From JAVBNO01 sp031551485 (GTDB taxonomy: Bacteria; Bacillota; Clostridia; Oscillospirales; Ruminococcaceae), in the NCBI GenBank assembly GCA_031551485.1, contig JAVBNO010000014.1, positions 1 through 61,333 of the forward strand: a stretch of 61,333 nucleotides of DNA, written 5' to 3'. Under the pieces are notes generated by a model. That model was not told where the DNA came from. It was given only the letters and a program-made list of their open reading frames with translations, and searched no databases. Positions 49,968 to 58,919 of the stretch are shown here, piece after piece; position 1 is the stretch's first letter, and the number at the start of each line of letters is the position of its first letter. A program made the translations under genes and the position numbers.

Positions 49968-50804
49968 TTATGCTTTTGTCATCCAGGCAAGGCCCAAGAC
50001 ATCCATGCCCAAGTGAATGCCCAGCACCGGGCCAATGGGGCAAGTTTCCACCGCCATACCGCGGTCGGCCAATGCCTCTGTCGCCTTGTGGAGAGCGTCG
50101 ACGGACTGCGTTTCCCGAATGTAGTGAAGGATAACCGATTCGGAATTGGAAGGAACCGCGTTCACCAAGGCTTCAATTTGAGCGCGGGTACCCCGCACGA
50201 CGCCGCCCGATACAATGGTGCCCTTTTGGCAAAGTAGGATAGGCCGCACATTTAAAATGGTGCTGACCGATTGGCCCACCAGGCCAAGTCGTCCGCTTTT
50301 GCGCAGCGGTGTCATGTTTTCAACGGAAAAGGCAATGCCGACTTTATCCCGCAGGCGTTCGATTTCGTCGGCGGTACGCTCCAGGGAAAAGCCTTCTTTT
50401 GACATGGCACTGGCCCTTTCCACCAACATCCGCAGTCCCCCGCCGGTGGAAAGGGAGTCCGCCACCATGATGCTTGTCCCCGCGGCATCCAATTCACGGG
50501 CCGCCGACATGGCGCTGGCAAAGGTGCCGGAAAGACGGGAGGAAATTGTGAGGCAAAATATATTCTCGCCGCGGCGGCGCAGCTCGGAAAAGACACTTAA
50601 AAACGCACCCACGCCGGCTTGGGATGTATGGGTGCTGTAGCCGCTTGTTTCGATTAAGCGAATGTAGTCGCCGTTTTCGCCAATGTAATCTTCCAAAAAC
50701 ATTTGGCCACTTACCGAGTAAGACATGGGCACAACCCGAATACCCAGCGCCTGTGCTTCGGCGCGGGTAAAATAGGCGGTTGAATCAGTCACCACTGTAA
50801 ACAT
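49968..50804 (-). CDS. DegV-family fatty-acid-binding protein (FakB-like)
   Basis: A 278-aa lipid-binding protein. VVTDSTAYFTRAEAQALG at the start, YSTHTSQAGVGAFLSVFSEL (about 58-77), LTISSRLSGTFASA (about 86-99, carboxylate-binding Ser-Gly-Thr) and a C-terminal HLGMDVLGLAWM. DegV/FakB proteins hold a fatty acid for phosphorylation by FakA. It is the last gene of the fatty-acid operon, its start overlapping the accA stop by one base (TAATG), which supports a lipid role. No FakA-like kinase is in the window. ATG at 50804 follows GGGGGTGG. Confidence 0.92.
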   Translation of the reverse strand: MFTVVTDSTAYFTRAEAQALGIRVVPMSYSVSGQMFLEDYIGENGDYIRLIETSGYSTHTSQAGVGAFLSVFSELRRRGENIFCLTISSRLSGTFASAMSAARELDAAGTSIMVADSLSTGGGLRMLVERASAMSKEGFSLERTADEIERLRDKVGIAFSVENMTPLRKSGRLGLVGQSVSTILNVRPILLCQKGTIVSGGVVRGTRAQIEALVNAVPSNSESVILHYIRETQSVDALHKATEALADRGMAVETCPIGPVLGIHLGMDVLGLAWMTKA

Positions 50805-51574
50805 TAATCCACCCCCATTTTGCGAAAACGTCGGTAACGCGCATCGGTCAGTTCCTCGGGCGACAGGCACAGCAGCTCGGCAAACCGGTCATGCAGCTGG
50901 CGTTTAAGCTCAGGGAACACTTTATCAAAGCCGTTTTCCGGCACAATCTTTTCGATGACGCCAAAGCCAAGCAAGTCCTGCGCTGTGAGTTTGAGGCATT
51001 CGGCGGCTTCCTGGACACGGGTGGGATCTTTCCACAGAATGCTGGCGCAGCCTTCGGGAGAAATGACAGAGTAGACGGCGTTTTCCAACATCCAAACTTC
51101 GTCGGCCACCGCCAGTGCCAGTGCGCCGCCGGAACCGCCCTCCCCGATCAGAACCGAAAGAATGGGGGTGCGCAGCGTCATCATCTCCATGAGATTTTCG
51201 GCAATGGCCTGCCCCTGGCCCCGTTCCTCGGCACCAATGCCGCAGTAAGCGCCGGCGGTATCCACAATGCAAAGCACCGGGCGGCCAAATTTTTCGGCCT
51301 GCTTCATCAGCCGCAACGCCTTGCGGTACCCTTCGGGATGGGCGGAACCAAAGTTGCGCTTTACTTTTTCCTTGGTGTCACTGCCTTTCTCCAGAGCGAT
51401 GACTGTGACGGGCATATCCAAAAGCCAGCCGACGCCGCCGATAACGGCTTTATCGTCGCCAAAGCGGCGGTCGCCATGGAACTGGGTAAAATCGGTGATC
51501 ATGCGGCCAATGTAGTCAAGCCCGGTCGGGCGGTCTTTGGCGCGGGCGGCCAGCAGACGATTCAATGCATTCAT
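50804..51574 (-). CDS. accA: Acetyl-CoA carboxylase carboxyltransferase subunit alpha
   Basis: A 256-aa subunit that with AccD moves CO2 from carboxybiotin to acetyl-CoA. TGLDYIGRMITDFTQFHGDR (about 18-37), VDTAGAYCGIGAEERGQGQAI (about 109-129 region) and GEGGSGGALALAVADEVWML (about 143-162) are the family's core. It lacks roughly the first 60 residues of the longer E. coli type, as in many clostridia. ATGA overlap with accD; AAGGAGG site. Confidence 0.96.
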   Translation of the reverse strand: MNALNRLLAARAKDRPTGLDYIGRMITDFTQFHGDRRFGDDKAVIGGVGWLLDMPVTVIALEKGSDTKEKVKRNFGSAHPEGYRKALRLMKQAEKFGRPVLCIVDTAGAYCGIGAEERGQGQAIAENLMEMMTLRTPILSVLIGEGGSGGALALAVADEVWMLENAVYSVISPEGCASILWKDPTRVQEAAECLKLTAQDLLGFGVIEKIVPENGFDKVFPELKRQLHDRFAELLCLSPEELTDARYRRFRKMGVD

Positions 51575-52449
51575 GCTCCGCTTCCTCCTTTTTGGTGGAG
51601 TGCCAGAATGCGCGCCAGATATTCCTTATGCTTGGGACGCTCGACAATGGCGTCCACAAAGCCTTTTTCCAGCAGGAAATCCGCCCGTTGGAACCCAGGC
51701 GGCAACTTTTGGCGTATGGTCTGCTCGATGACCCGAGGGCCCGCAAAACCGATGAGGGCACTGGGTTCGGCCAGAATGATATCGCCCTCCATGGCAAAGC
51801 TGGCAGTGACGCCGCCGGTGGTGGGGTCGGTCAGGACAGTGATGTACAGTCCTCCCCCGTCGCTGTGGCGTTTGACGGCGCCGCTGGTTTTGGCCATTTG
51901 CATCAGGGACAAAATGCCCTCTTGCATTCTGGCACCGCCGGAAACGGTGAAGCCGATCACCGGCAGGTTGTGTTCGGCGGCATATTCAAAGAGATGGGTG
52001 ATCTTTGTACCCACCACGGTACCCATACTGCCCATCATAAAGTAAGGCTCCATGACAAAGAGTGCGCAGGCAAAACCTTTGATGGCGGCGGTGCCGGTGA
52101 TGACGGCCTCGTTTTCACGACTTTCCAGCGCGGCTTTTTTCAGCTTTTTATCATAGCCGGGAAAATCGATGATGTTGCGGGAGGTGGCATCGGCGTCAAA
52201 CTCCTGAAAGCTGCCTTCGTCCGTTAGCATATGAACGCGCTGGCGGGCTGTAATGCGAAAATGAAAACCGCATTTTTTGCAGGTGTGGTAGGTATCCTCC
52301 ATATCGTCCGCCAAAATAATGGCTTTGCAGGATGGGCAGGTCAGCCACATCTCGTCGGGCACCGACGGCGATGTATTCAAATATTGGCGGCCAAAGGCCT
52401 CCAGCCGGTTTTGAGGCTTTTTAAATAATCCTTTTGGCAACATTGGCAT
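51571..52449 (-). CDS. accD: Acetyl-CoA carboxylase carboxyltransferase subunit beta
   Basis: A 292-aa partner of AccA. N-terminal zinc ribbon with CPSC and CKKC pairs (about 38-60), then carboxyltransferase segments GFTVSGGARMQEGILSLMQM (about 165-184), TDPTTGGVTASFAMEGDIIL (about 207-226) and IGFAGPRVIEQTI (about 235). ATG at 52449 follows GAGGGG. Four cysteines of the ribbon are intact. Confidence 0.97.
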   Translation of the reverse strand: MPMLPKGLFKKPQNRLEAFGRQYLNTSPSVPDEMWLTCPSCKAIILADDMEDTYHTCKKCGFHFRITARQRVHMLTDEGSFQEFDADATSRNIIDFPGYDKKLKKAALESRENEAVITGTAAIKGFACALFVMEPYFMMGSMGTVVGTKITHLFEYAAEHNLPVIGFTVSGGARMQEGILSLMQMAKTSGAVKRHSDGGGLYITVLTDPTTGGVTASFAMEGDIILAEPSALIGFAGPRVIEQTIRQKLPPGFQRADFLLEKGFVDAIVERPKHKEYLARILALHQKGGSGA

Positions 52450-52452
52450 GGC

Positions 52453-53787
52453 TTATCCCCTCTTTGCTAAAAAGTCGGTATAATAATCGCCGGACATAAA
52501 ATCCTTGTCGGCCAATATCCCGGTGAGGTATTCGCTGGTATGATCAATGCCTTCGATGACAAGTTCACAAAGGGCGGCCTGCATTTTGCGTATCGCCTCT
52601 TCCCGCGTTTTGGCGTAGACAATCAGCTTGCCGATCATCGAATCGTAAAAGGGCGGGATTTGATAATCCTGAAAAATGGCACTGTCAAACCGCACCCACG
52701 CCCCGCCGGGAATATGCAAAAGGGTGATGCGTCCTGCGCAGGGGCGAAAATTTTCCAGGGGATTTTCCGCGTTAATACGGCACTCGATCGCGCAGCCCTG
52801 GGGGGTAATATCCGCCTGCGTGTAGGAAAGGGGCATGTCGGCAGCAATGCGGATTTGCCACTTGACCAAGTCGATGCCGGTGACCATTTCAGTGACCGGA
52901 TGTTCAACCTGGAGGCGGGTATTCATCTCCATAAAGTAGAAGTTGCCCTCTTTGTCCACCAGAAATTCCACGGTACCGGCGTTGCGGTAATCCACCGCTT
53001 TGGCCGCTTTGACCGCCGCCTCGATCATACAGGCACGGATGGCCGCCGGCAAAACGGGGGCGGGGCTTTCCTCGATCAGCTTTTGGTTTTTGCGCTGGAC
53101 GGAACAGTCCCTGTCACCCAGGCAAAGGACATTGCCGTGGTTGTCGCACAAAAGCTGCATTTCGATATGTTTGGCGGGGGATAAAAAACGCTCGATGTAA
53201 ACGCCGCCTTCACCGAAATTGGCAAGGGCTTCGGCTGTGGCATTGCGAAACGCCGCGTCAAACTCTTCGGGGGCATTGACTTTGCGTATGCCCTTGCCGC
53301 CGCCGCCGGCCTTGGCCTTGATCAGCAGCGGGAAACCGACTTTCATGGCCTCGGCTTTTGCCGTAACCATATCGGAAATAGCATCGACACCCGGAATGAC
53401 AGGCACACCCGCCGCCCGCATTGTGCGCTTGGCCTCGTCTTTATCCCCCATCCGGCTGATGACGTCGGCGGAGGGACCGATAAACACAATATTGCATTGG
53501 GCGCAAAGGTCGGCAAATTTAGGATTTTCCGACAAAAAGCCGTAGCCCGGGTGGATGGCCTGGGCGCCGGTGGAAACAGCGGCGGTCAGAATGGCCGCCA
53601 TGTTTAAATAGCTGTCTTTGGGGGCGGCAGGGCCAATGCAAATGCTTTCATCCGCCAGACTGACATGAAGGGCATCACGGTCGGCCTCGGAAAAGACGGC
53701 GACCGTAGAAATGCCCATCTCTTTGCAAGCGCGGATGACACGCACGGCAATTTCGCCCCGGTTAGCTACCAAAATTTTAGAAAACAA
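52453..53787 (-). CDS. accC: Acetyl-CoA carboxylase biotin carboxylase subunit
   Basis: A 444-aa ATP-grasp enzyme that carboxylates biotin on AccB. FSKILVANRGEIAVRVIRAC at the N-terminus, GGGGKGIRKV (ATP loop, about 155), FMEMNTRLQVEHPVTEMVTG (about 278-297) and ECRINAEN (about 329). I place the start at TTG 53787, giving the family-typical MFSKILVANRGEI start after GAGG; the ATG at 53814 adds an acidic nine-residue extension without a ribosome site. Complete. Confidence 0.95.
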   Translation of the reverse strand: MFSKILVANRGEIAVRVIRACKEMGISTVAVFSEADRDALHVSLADESICIGPAAPKDSYLNMAAILTAAVSTGAQAIHPGYGFLSENPKFADLCAQCNIVFIGPSADVISRMGDKDEAKRTMRAAGVPVIPGVDAISDMVTAKAEAMKVGFPLLIKAKAGGGGKGIRKVNAPEEFDAAFRNATAEALANFGEGGVYIERFLSPAKHIEMQLLCDNHGNVLCLGDRDCSVQRKNQKLIEESPAPVLPAAIRACMIEAAVKAAKAVDYRNAGTVEFLVDKEGNFYFMEMNTRLQVEHPVTEMVTGIDLVKWQIRIAADMPLSYTQADITPQGCAIECRINAENPLENFRPCAGRITLLHIPGGAWVRFDSAIFQDYQIPPFYDSMIGKLIVYAKTREEAIRKMQAALCELVIEGIDHTSEYLTGILADKDFMSGDYYTDFLAKRG

Positions 53788-53845
53788 GGTCTCATCATCC
53801 TCATCAAAAAGCATCGGGAAATGAAAAGAGCGCGGGTTTGGCTGT

Positions 53846-54259
53846 TTATTTTACAAGGGCGAAAGAAAATTCGCCGGACACGCAGGTTTTGCCCTCCACG
53901 CTGCCCTTGCCTTTGGCGAAATAAAAGACGCCCATTTGGCGGGTGATTTCGCAGGTGAAAGTGACGGTGTGGCCGGGGAGGACTTTTTCGCGGAACTTGA
54001 CATTGGTCAGCCCGGTGAAATATGGGGTGGCCCCCTCGGTCTGGCCGGCCAGCAGCACGCAGCAAGTCTGGGCCATCATTTCGCAAAGGATGACACCGGG
54101 CACCACCGGGTTGCCGGGAAAGTGACCCTGGAGAAAATATTCGTCCCCTTTGACCGTATACTTGCCCACGGCGGCACCGCTTTCGCTTAACGCCACCTCA
54201 TCCACCAGCAGCATAGGGGGACGATGGGGCAATATATTTTCAATGTCTTTTCTTGTCAT
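53846..54259 (-). CDS. fabZ: 3-hydroxyacyl-ACP dehydratase
   Basis: A 137-aa hot-dog-fold enzyme that dehydrates 3-hydroxyacyl-ACP in elongation. IENILPHRPPMLLVDEV at the start, catalytic His in LQGHFPGNPVVPGV (about 44-57) and Glu in LCEMMAQ (about 58-64), KFREKVLPGHT later. Normal length. Sits between accB and accC as in other Firmicute operons. Confidence 0.97.
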   Translation of the reverse strand: MTRKDIENILPHRPPMLLVDEVALSESGAAVGKYTVKGDEYFLQGHFPGNPVVPGVILCEMMAQTCCVLLAGQTEGATPYFTGLTNVKFREKVLPGHTVTFTCEITRQMGVFYFAKGKGSVEGKTCVSGEFSFALVK

Positions 54260-54275
54260 TTTGATTCACCGGCTT

Positions 54276-54743
54276 TTAGCAGATTTTGAACATGGTTTGG
54301 CCAAATTCAACCACTTGGCCGTTTTCCACGCAAATGTCGGCAATTTCGCCGTCCTGCTCGGCCACCAGCTCGTTCATCAGCTTCATGGCCTCGATGATAC
54401 ACAGGACATCGCCTTTTTTCACTTGATCGCCCCGCTTGACATAGGGGGGGGCGTCGGGAGACGGCGCCGCATAGAAGACGCCCACCATGGGAGACTTGAT
54501 CTCGGTCATGCGGTTGAAGTCAACAACAGCTTCCTCTTTGACGGCACTGGCAGTGTCGCCCTCGGCAAAGGGCAGGGCGGCGGATGTTGTCACCGCCACA
54601 GGCATGGCCGCCGCGGGTGCCGCAGCCACGACCGGGGCTTGTCTTTCCATTTTGATTTTGATGCCTTCCTCCTCAATTTCCAAATTGGTGAGGTTGGCCG
54701 CGGTAAAAATTTGGGACAGGGCTTTGATTTCTTTGATATCCAT
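54276..54743 (-). CDS. accB: Biotin carboxyl carrier protein
   Basis: A 155-aa carrier. N-terminal helices (about 1-35), Ala/Pro/Val-rich linker (35-75), biotinyl domain from about 78 (EIKSPMVGVFYAAPSPDAPP) with the biotinylated lysine in IIEAMKLMNELVAEQ (about 121). Normal length for BCCP. A GGAGC site precedes the ATG. The 66-bp gap to fabF shows no terminator. Confidence 0.97.
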   Translation of the reverse strand: MDIKEIKALSQIFTAANLTNLEIEEEGIKIKMERQAPVVAAAPAAAMPVAVTTSAALPFAEGDTASAVKEEAVVDFNRMTEIKSPMVGVFYAAPSPDAPPYVKRGDQVKKGDVLCIIEAMKLMNELVAEQDGEIADICVENGQVVEFGQTMFKIC

Positions 54744-54809
54744 ACGTTTTCAGCTCCGATTCGGATAGCGTTCCATATACGACAACATCGGGGATGTTGT
54801 TTGGTTCAT

Positions 54810-56051
54810 TTAGTCGCATTTGGCTACGGCGATGCAGGCATTGTGGCCGCCAAAGCCGAGAGAAGTGGAAATGGCCAGATCGACATCGACTTTCACCGCA
54901 GTATTGGGGATATAGTTCAGGTCGCAGTCAGGGTCGGGCTGCTGGTAGCCGATGGTGGGCGGCAAAGTGCCTGTGCTGACCGCCATAACCGCGGCAATGG
55001 CCTCGACAGCGCCGGCCGCGCCCAACATATGGCCGGTCATCGATTTGGTGGAGCTGATATAGGCTTTATAGGCCCGCTCGCCCAGCACCTTTTTAATGGC
55101 CAGCGTTTCGCCTTTGTCATTAAGCGGCGTCGACGTGCCGTGGGCATTGATGTACAGTTTTTCACCGGGGATGTCCAGCGCACCCGCTTCGGCAAGGGCG
55201 CCTTTGATGGCGTTGGCGGCGCCCACCGCTTCCGGATGGGGGGCGGTGATGTGGTGCGCGTCACAGCTGTTGCCATAGCCTTTTACCTCGGCATAAATGT
55301 GGGCACCGCGGGCTTTGGCATGTTCGTATTCTTCCAAAACCAGCACGCCCGCCCCTTCGCCCATGACAAAGCCGTCGCGGCGGGCATCAAAAGGAATTGA
55401 GGCTGTTTGGGGATCGTTGCGGTCGGTAAGGGCCATGCAGCTTTGAAAACCCGCAATGGACAAGGGGGTGATGGCGGCCTCTGCACCGCCGGCAATGATG
55501 GCGTCGGCATAGCCGAATTTGATGGTGCGAAAAGCCTCGCCTACTGCATTGGTGGAAGTGGCGCAGGCGGTGACCACCGGCAGGCTGGGGCCCTGGGCAT
55601 TGTAGCGAATGGCAATGTTGCCCGCCGCAATATTGGAAATAATCATGGGCACAAAGAAGGCGGAGACGCGGCGGGGACCTTGCTCCATCAACTTGGTATG
55701 TTCGGTTTCAATGGTATGCATACCGCCGATGCCGGAGCCGACATAGACACCCAGACGCTCCGGGTTAACGGCACCAATGATGCCGCTGTCCTCCACGGCC
55801 AAGGAAGCGGCGGCCAGCGCATATTGGCTGTAGGGATCATTTTTACGGGCCTCGCCTTTTTCCATGTAGACCGTCGGCTCAAAATCCTTGACCTCGGCGG
55901 CAATTTTGACTTTGTAGTCCGCCGTGTCAAACTTGGTAATGGCGCCGATGCCGCAAACCCCGCTTGTGAGGTTTTCCCAAAAGGCATCAAGACGGTTGCC
56001 GACGGGCGAAATGACGCCCATGCCGGTGATGACGACACGTTTTGTTTCCAT
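54810..56051 (-). CDS. fabF: 3-oxoacyl-ACP synthase II
   Basis: A 413-aa elongation condensing enzyme. Catalytic triad: Cys in VTACATSTNAVGEA (about 163), His in NAHGTSTPLNDKGET (about 304) and His in SMTGHMLGAAGAVEA (about 341). GFGGHNACIAV closes the C-terminus. Complete. Its ATG overlaps the fabG stop by one base (TAATG), indicating coupled translation. Confidence 0.98.
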   Translation of the reverse strand: METKRVVITGMGVISPVGNRLDAFWENLTSGVCGIGAITKFDTADYKVKIAAEVKDFEPTVYMEKGEARKNDPYSQYALAAASLAVEDSGIIGAVNPERLGVYVGSGIGGMHTIETEHTKLMEQGPRRVSAFFVPMIISNIAAGNIAIRYNAQGPSLPVVTACATSTNAVGEAFRTIKFGYADAIIAGGAEAAITPLSIAGFQSCMALTDRNDPQTASIPFDARRDGFVMGEGAGVLVLEEYEHAKARGAHIYAEVKGYGNSCDAHHITAPHPEAVGAANAIKGALAEAGALDIPGEKLYINAHGTSTPLNDKGETLAIKKVLGERAYKAYISSTKSMTGHMLGAAGAVEAIAAVMAVSTGTLPPTIGYQQPDPDCDLNYIPNTAVKVDVDLAISTSLGFGGHNACIAVAKCD

Positions 56052-56791
56052 TAGATATACAGTCCTCCATCCACCTTGATCACTTCGCCGGTAATATAAC
56101 CGGCTTTGTCGGAAGCAAGAAAAACAGCCATGTGGGCAATATCTTCCGGGCTTCCCATATGCCGCATTGGTATTTCCGCCACGGCCGCCTCTTTCACCTT
56201 TTGTGAAAGGGTCGCGGTCATATCGGTTTCAATGAAGCCGGGGGCAATGGCATTACAGGTGACACCCCGTCCGGCCAGTTCCTTGGCAATGGTTTTGGTC
56301 AGGCCGATCATGCCCGCCTTGGCAGCGGCGTAGTTGGCTTGGCCGGCGTTGCCCATCAACCCGGAAATGGAGGTGATGTTGATGATACGGCCCTGCCGTT
56401 TCCTCATCATATGGGGATAAAGCTGCTTAATCATATAGAAGGCGCCGTTTAGGTTGACATCCATGACCGCAGCAAAATCTTCCGGCTTCATCATGGGCAC
56501 AAGCGCGTCCTTTGTGATGCCGGCATTATTGACCAGAATGTCAATGCCGCCAAAGTCCTCCAACACAGCTTTGACCGTTTCGGTCACCGCGGCATAATCG
56601 GCCACGTTACAGCAGTAAGCTTTCGCTTTATCGCCGTGATTTTGCACCAGGCGAACCGTTTCGTTGGCCGCTTGGGCGTTGCCGGCGTAAATGACAGCGA
56701 CGCTGGCGCCCATTTTCGCCATTTCGATGGCAATGGCACGGCCGATGCCCCGGCCCGCGCCGGTGATAAGAGCAGTTTTACCAGATAGCAT
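56051..56791 (-). CDS. fabG: 3-oxoacyl-ACP reductase
   Basis: A 246-aa short-chain dehydrogenase, NADPH-dependent. Cofactor loop TGAGRGIGRAIAIEMAK (about 11-27), NNAGITKD (about 88), catalytic Ser in INITSISGLMGN (about 140), Tyr and Lys in NYAAAKAG (about 152-159). C-terminal ITGEVIKVDGGLYI is standard. Full length. Confidence 0.97.
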   Translation of the reverse strand: MLSGKTALITGAGRGIGRAIAIEMAKMGASVAVIYAGNAQAANETVRLVQNHGDKAKAYCCNVADYAAVTETVKAVLEDFGGIDILVNNAGITKDALVPMMKPEDFAAVMDVNLNGAFYMIKQLYPHMMRKRQGRIINITSISGLMGNAGQANYAAAKAGMIGLTKTIAKELAGRGVTCNAIAPGFIETDMTATLSQKVKEAAVAEIPMRHMGSPEDIAHMAVFLASDKAGYITGEVIKVDGGLYI

Positions 56792-56803
56792 ATGTGTTTC
56801 TCC

Positions 56804-57715
56804 TTACAGCGCGCCTAATGTTGCCTCAAGAGAGGCGACATCCTCGACATTGTATATCTTAGCATCCGGCAATGTTTTTTTTACAAAGCCGGACAATGTT
56901 TTACCAGGGCCCACCTCAATAAAAGTATCGGCACCCGTGGCCGCCATGCTTTCCAACGTCTCTTGCCAGCGGACGGGGCTGACGACCTGACGGGCAATGA
57001 ACCCGGCGATGTCCTCGCCATAGGGCTGGGCAGTCACATTGGCATATAGCGGCAAGCGGGGCGGGCGGATGCTTTCCAAAGAGGTCAGATATTGGGCAAG
57101 TTGGGCGGAGGCAGTTTCCATAAAAGGGCTGTGGAAAGCGCCGTTCACCGCCAGGGGAATCATTTTGCCGCCCGCTTCTTTCACTTTGGCACCTGCCGCG
57201 GCAAAGCAGTCTTTGGCGCCGGCAATGACAATTTGGCCGGGACAGTTGTAGTTGACGGCGTAAAGGGCGGGAAAAGCCGCACAAATTTCAGTCACTGCAG
57301 CGGGGGTAAGGCCCAGCACAGCTGCCATGCCTCCGGGGGAGGTTTCGGCAGCGGCCTGCATCCATTCGCCGCGCTTGCATACAAGACGGAACCCGTCTTC
57401 TGGCGGGAGGGTATCGGCAAAGATGAGAGCTGGTATTTCACCCAGGGAAAAGCCGGCCGCCATATCGGGGCAGACGCCCTTTTCGCGCAGCGCGCCTGCG
57501 GCAGCCAACGCCACGCTGGCCACACAAGGCTGTGTATTCACCGTCTGGCTCAGCTCGGCCTTATCGGCGGTAAAGCACTGTACCGATGTGCCAGGACGCA
57601 AACGGTCCGCCATATCGAAAACGGATTTGGCGGCGGCGGAAGCTTCATAAAGCTCCTTGCCCATGCCTGTATACTGGGCCCCCTGGCCTGCGAATAGAAA
57701 GGCTATTTTACCCAT
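56804..57715 (-). CDS. fabD: Malonyl-CoA:ACP transacylase
   Basis: A 303-aa enzyme loading malonate on ACP. FLFAGQGAQYTGMG at the start, nucleophile Ser in AGFSLGEIPAL (about 92; the usual GHSLGE has Phe for His), catalytic His in VNGAFHSPFMETA (about 195-207) and GPGKTLSGFV near the end. The His-to-Phe change next to the nucleophile is noted but the true catalytic His is elsewhere and intact. Overlaps fabK by 13 bp. Confidence 0.96.
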   Translation of the reverse strand: MGKIAFLFAGQGAQYTGMGKELYEASAAAKSVFDMADRLRPGTSVQCFTADKAELSQTVNTQPCVASVALAAAGALREKGVCPDMAAGFSLGEIPALIFADTLPPEDGFRLVCKRGEWMQAAAETSPGGMAAVLGLTPAAVTEICAAFPALYAVNYNCPGQIVIAGAKDCFAAAGAKVKEAGGKMIPLAVNGAFHSPFMETASAQLAQYLTSLESIRPPRLPLYANVTAQPYGEDIAGFIARQVVSPVRWQETLESMAATGADTFIEVGPGKTLSGFVKKTLPDAKIYNVEDVASLEATLGAL

Positions 57716-58650
57716 TGTTTTGCTCCGTTTAAAATGGTTTCGGCCTGGGTGAACAGGTCGCGGATAATGACGGCGGCGGGTTCCTCTTTGGCAACCATGC
57801 CGGCAATTTGGCCGGCCATGAAGCTGCCTTTTTTCTCGTCGCCCTCTTTGGCGGCCAGGCGGAGGGAACCGGAGCCGAACTGTTCCATTTCCTCCAGGCT
57901 GATAGTGGAATCAAAATCCATCCGTTGCATTTCACGCGTAAAAGCGTTTTTAAGAGCGCGCACAGGGTGGCCCAGACGCCGGCCGGTGGCCATTGTGTCA
58001 ATGTCGCCGGCTTTTATGATTTTGTCTTTATAATTTTGATGAATGGTGCATTCGGTAGCCACCAGAAAGCGGGTACCCACCTGAACACCTTTGGCGCCCA
58101 ACATAAGGGCCGCCGCCACGCCCCTGCCGTCGGCAATGCCGCCCGCCGCAATGACGGGAATTTCCACCGCGTCACAGACCTGTGGCACCAGCACAAGGGT
58201 GGTCAGCTCGCCAATGTGGCCGCCGGACTCGGTGCCTTCGGCGACGACAGCCGTCGCCCCTGCCCGCTCCATCCGACGGGCCAGTGCCACCGAAGGGATG
58301 ACAGGAATAACTTTGATGCCAGCTTCCAGCCAACGGGACATGTATTTGGCGGGGTTGCCCGCGCCGGTGACGACAACCGGTACCTTTTCTTCCAACACGA
58401 CCTCGGCTACCTCGTCGGCAAAGGGGCTCATTAGCATAATATTGACACCGAAAGGTTTGTCGGTAAGAGCTTTGACCTGGCGCACTTGCTCCCGCACCCA
58501 ATCACCGCCGGCATTACCTGCCGCAATCAGGCCAAGGCCACCGCCCAAAGAGACGGCCGCCGCCAATGAAGCGTCGGACACCCAGGCCATGCCGCCTTGA
58601 AAAATGGGGTACTCGATGCCCAAAAGGTCACAAAGGGGTGTCTTGATCAC
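57703..58650 (-). CDS. fabK: Enoyl-ACP reductase II (FMN-dependent)
   Basis: A 315-aa TIM-barrel flavoprotein of the nitronate-monooxygenase family. PLCDLLGIEYPIFQGGMAWV (about 4-23), GGLGLIAAGNAGGDWV (about 32), VVTGAGNPAKY, EGTESGGHIGELTTLVLVPQ (about 138-157) and AAGGIADGRGVAAALMLGAKG (about 167) match FabK. It performs the last reduction of each elongation cycle, replacing FabI. Start GTG overlapping the ACP stop (GTGA). Confidence 0.95.
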   Translation of the reverse strand: MIKTPLCDLLGIEYPIFQGGMAWVSDASLAAAVSLGGGLGLIAAGNAGGDWVREQVRQVKALTDKPFGVNIMLMSPFADEVAEVVLEEKVPVVVTGAGNPAKYMSRWLEAGIKVIPVIPSVALARRMERAGATAVVAEGTESGGHIGELTTLVLVPQVCDAVEIPVIAAGGIADGRGVAAALMLGAKGVQVGTRFLVATECTIHQNYKDKIIKAGDIDTMATGRRLGHPVRALKNAFTREMQRMDFDSTISLEEMEQFGSGSLRLAAKEGDEKKGSFMAGQIAGMVAKEEPAAVIIRDLFTQAETILNGAKQWVK

Positions 58651-58871
58651 TTTTGGCCACCTGCCGCTTCAATGAGAGCGATGAGATCACCCACGGTGCG
58701 GGCCTGCTCGCTCAGCTCCAGCGTGACGCCGAATTCATCTTCCAGGTTCATCATCAAATCGGCCAGATCCAAAGAATCCAGGCCCAGATCCTCCATTGTG
58801 GTGTCAGTGGTGATGGCCGAAGCGTCGGTGTCGACAGTGCCGGCAATAATCTCGATTATTTTTTCCTGCAT
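58647..58871 (-). CDS. acpP: Acyl carrier protein
   Basis: A 74-aa acidic carrier. Phosphopantetheine Ser in EDLGLDSLDLADLM (about Ser36), followed by LEDEFGVTLELSEQ. ATG at 58871 lies after TTGGAGG; the longer frame to 58901 includes that ribosome site. Normal ACP length. Placed between fabH and fabK as in other Firmicute fab operons. Confidence 0.96.
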   Translation of the reverse strand: MQEKIIEIIAGTVDTDASAITTDTTMEDLGLDSLDLADLMMNLEDEFGVTLELSEQARTVGDLIALIEAAGGQK

Positions 58872-58919
58872 GATGTTGTCCTCCAATTCATTTTGTTTCA
58901 TATCGGAAATATGAACGAT

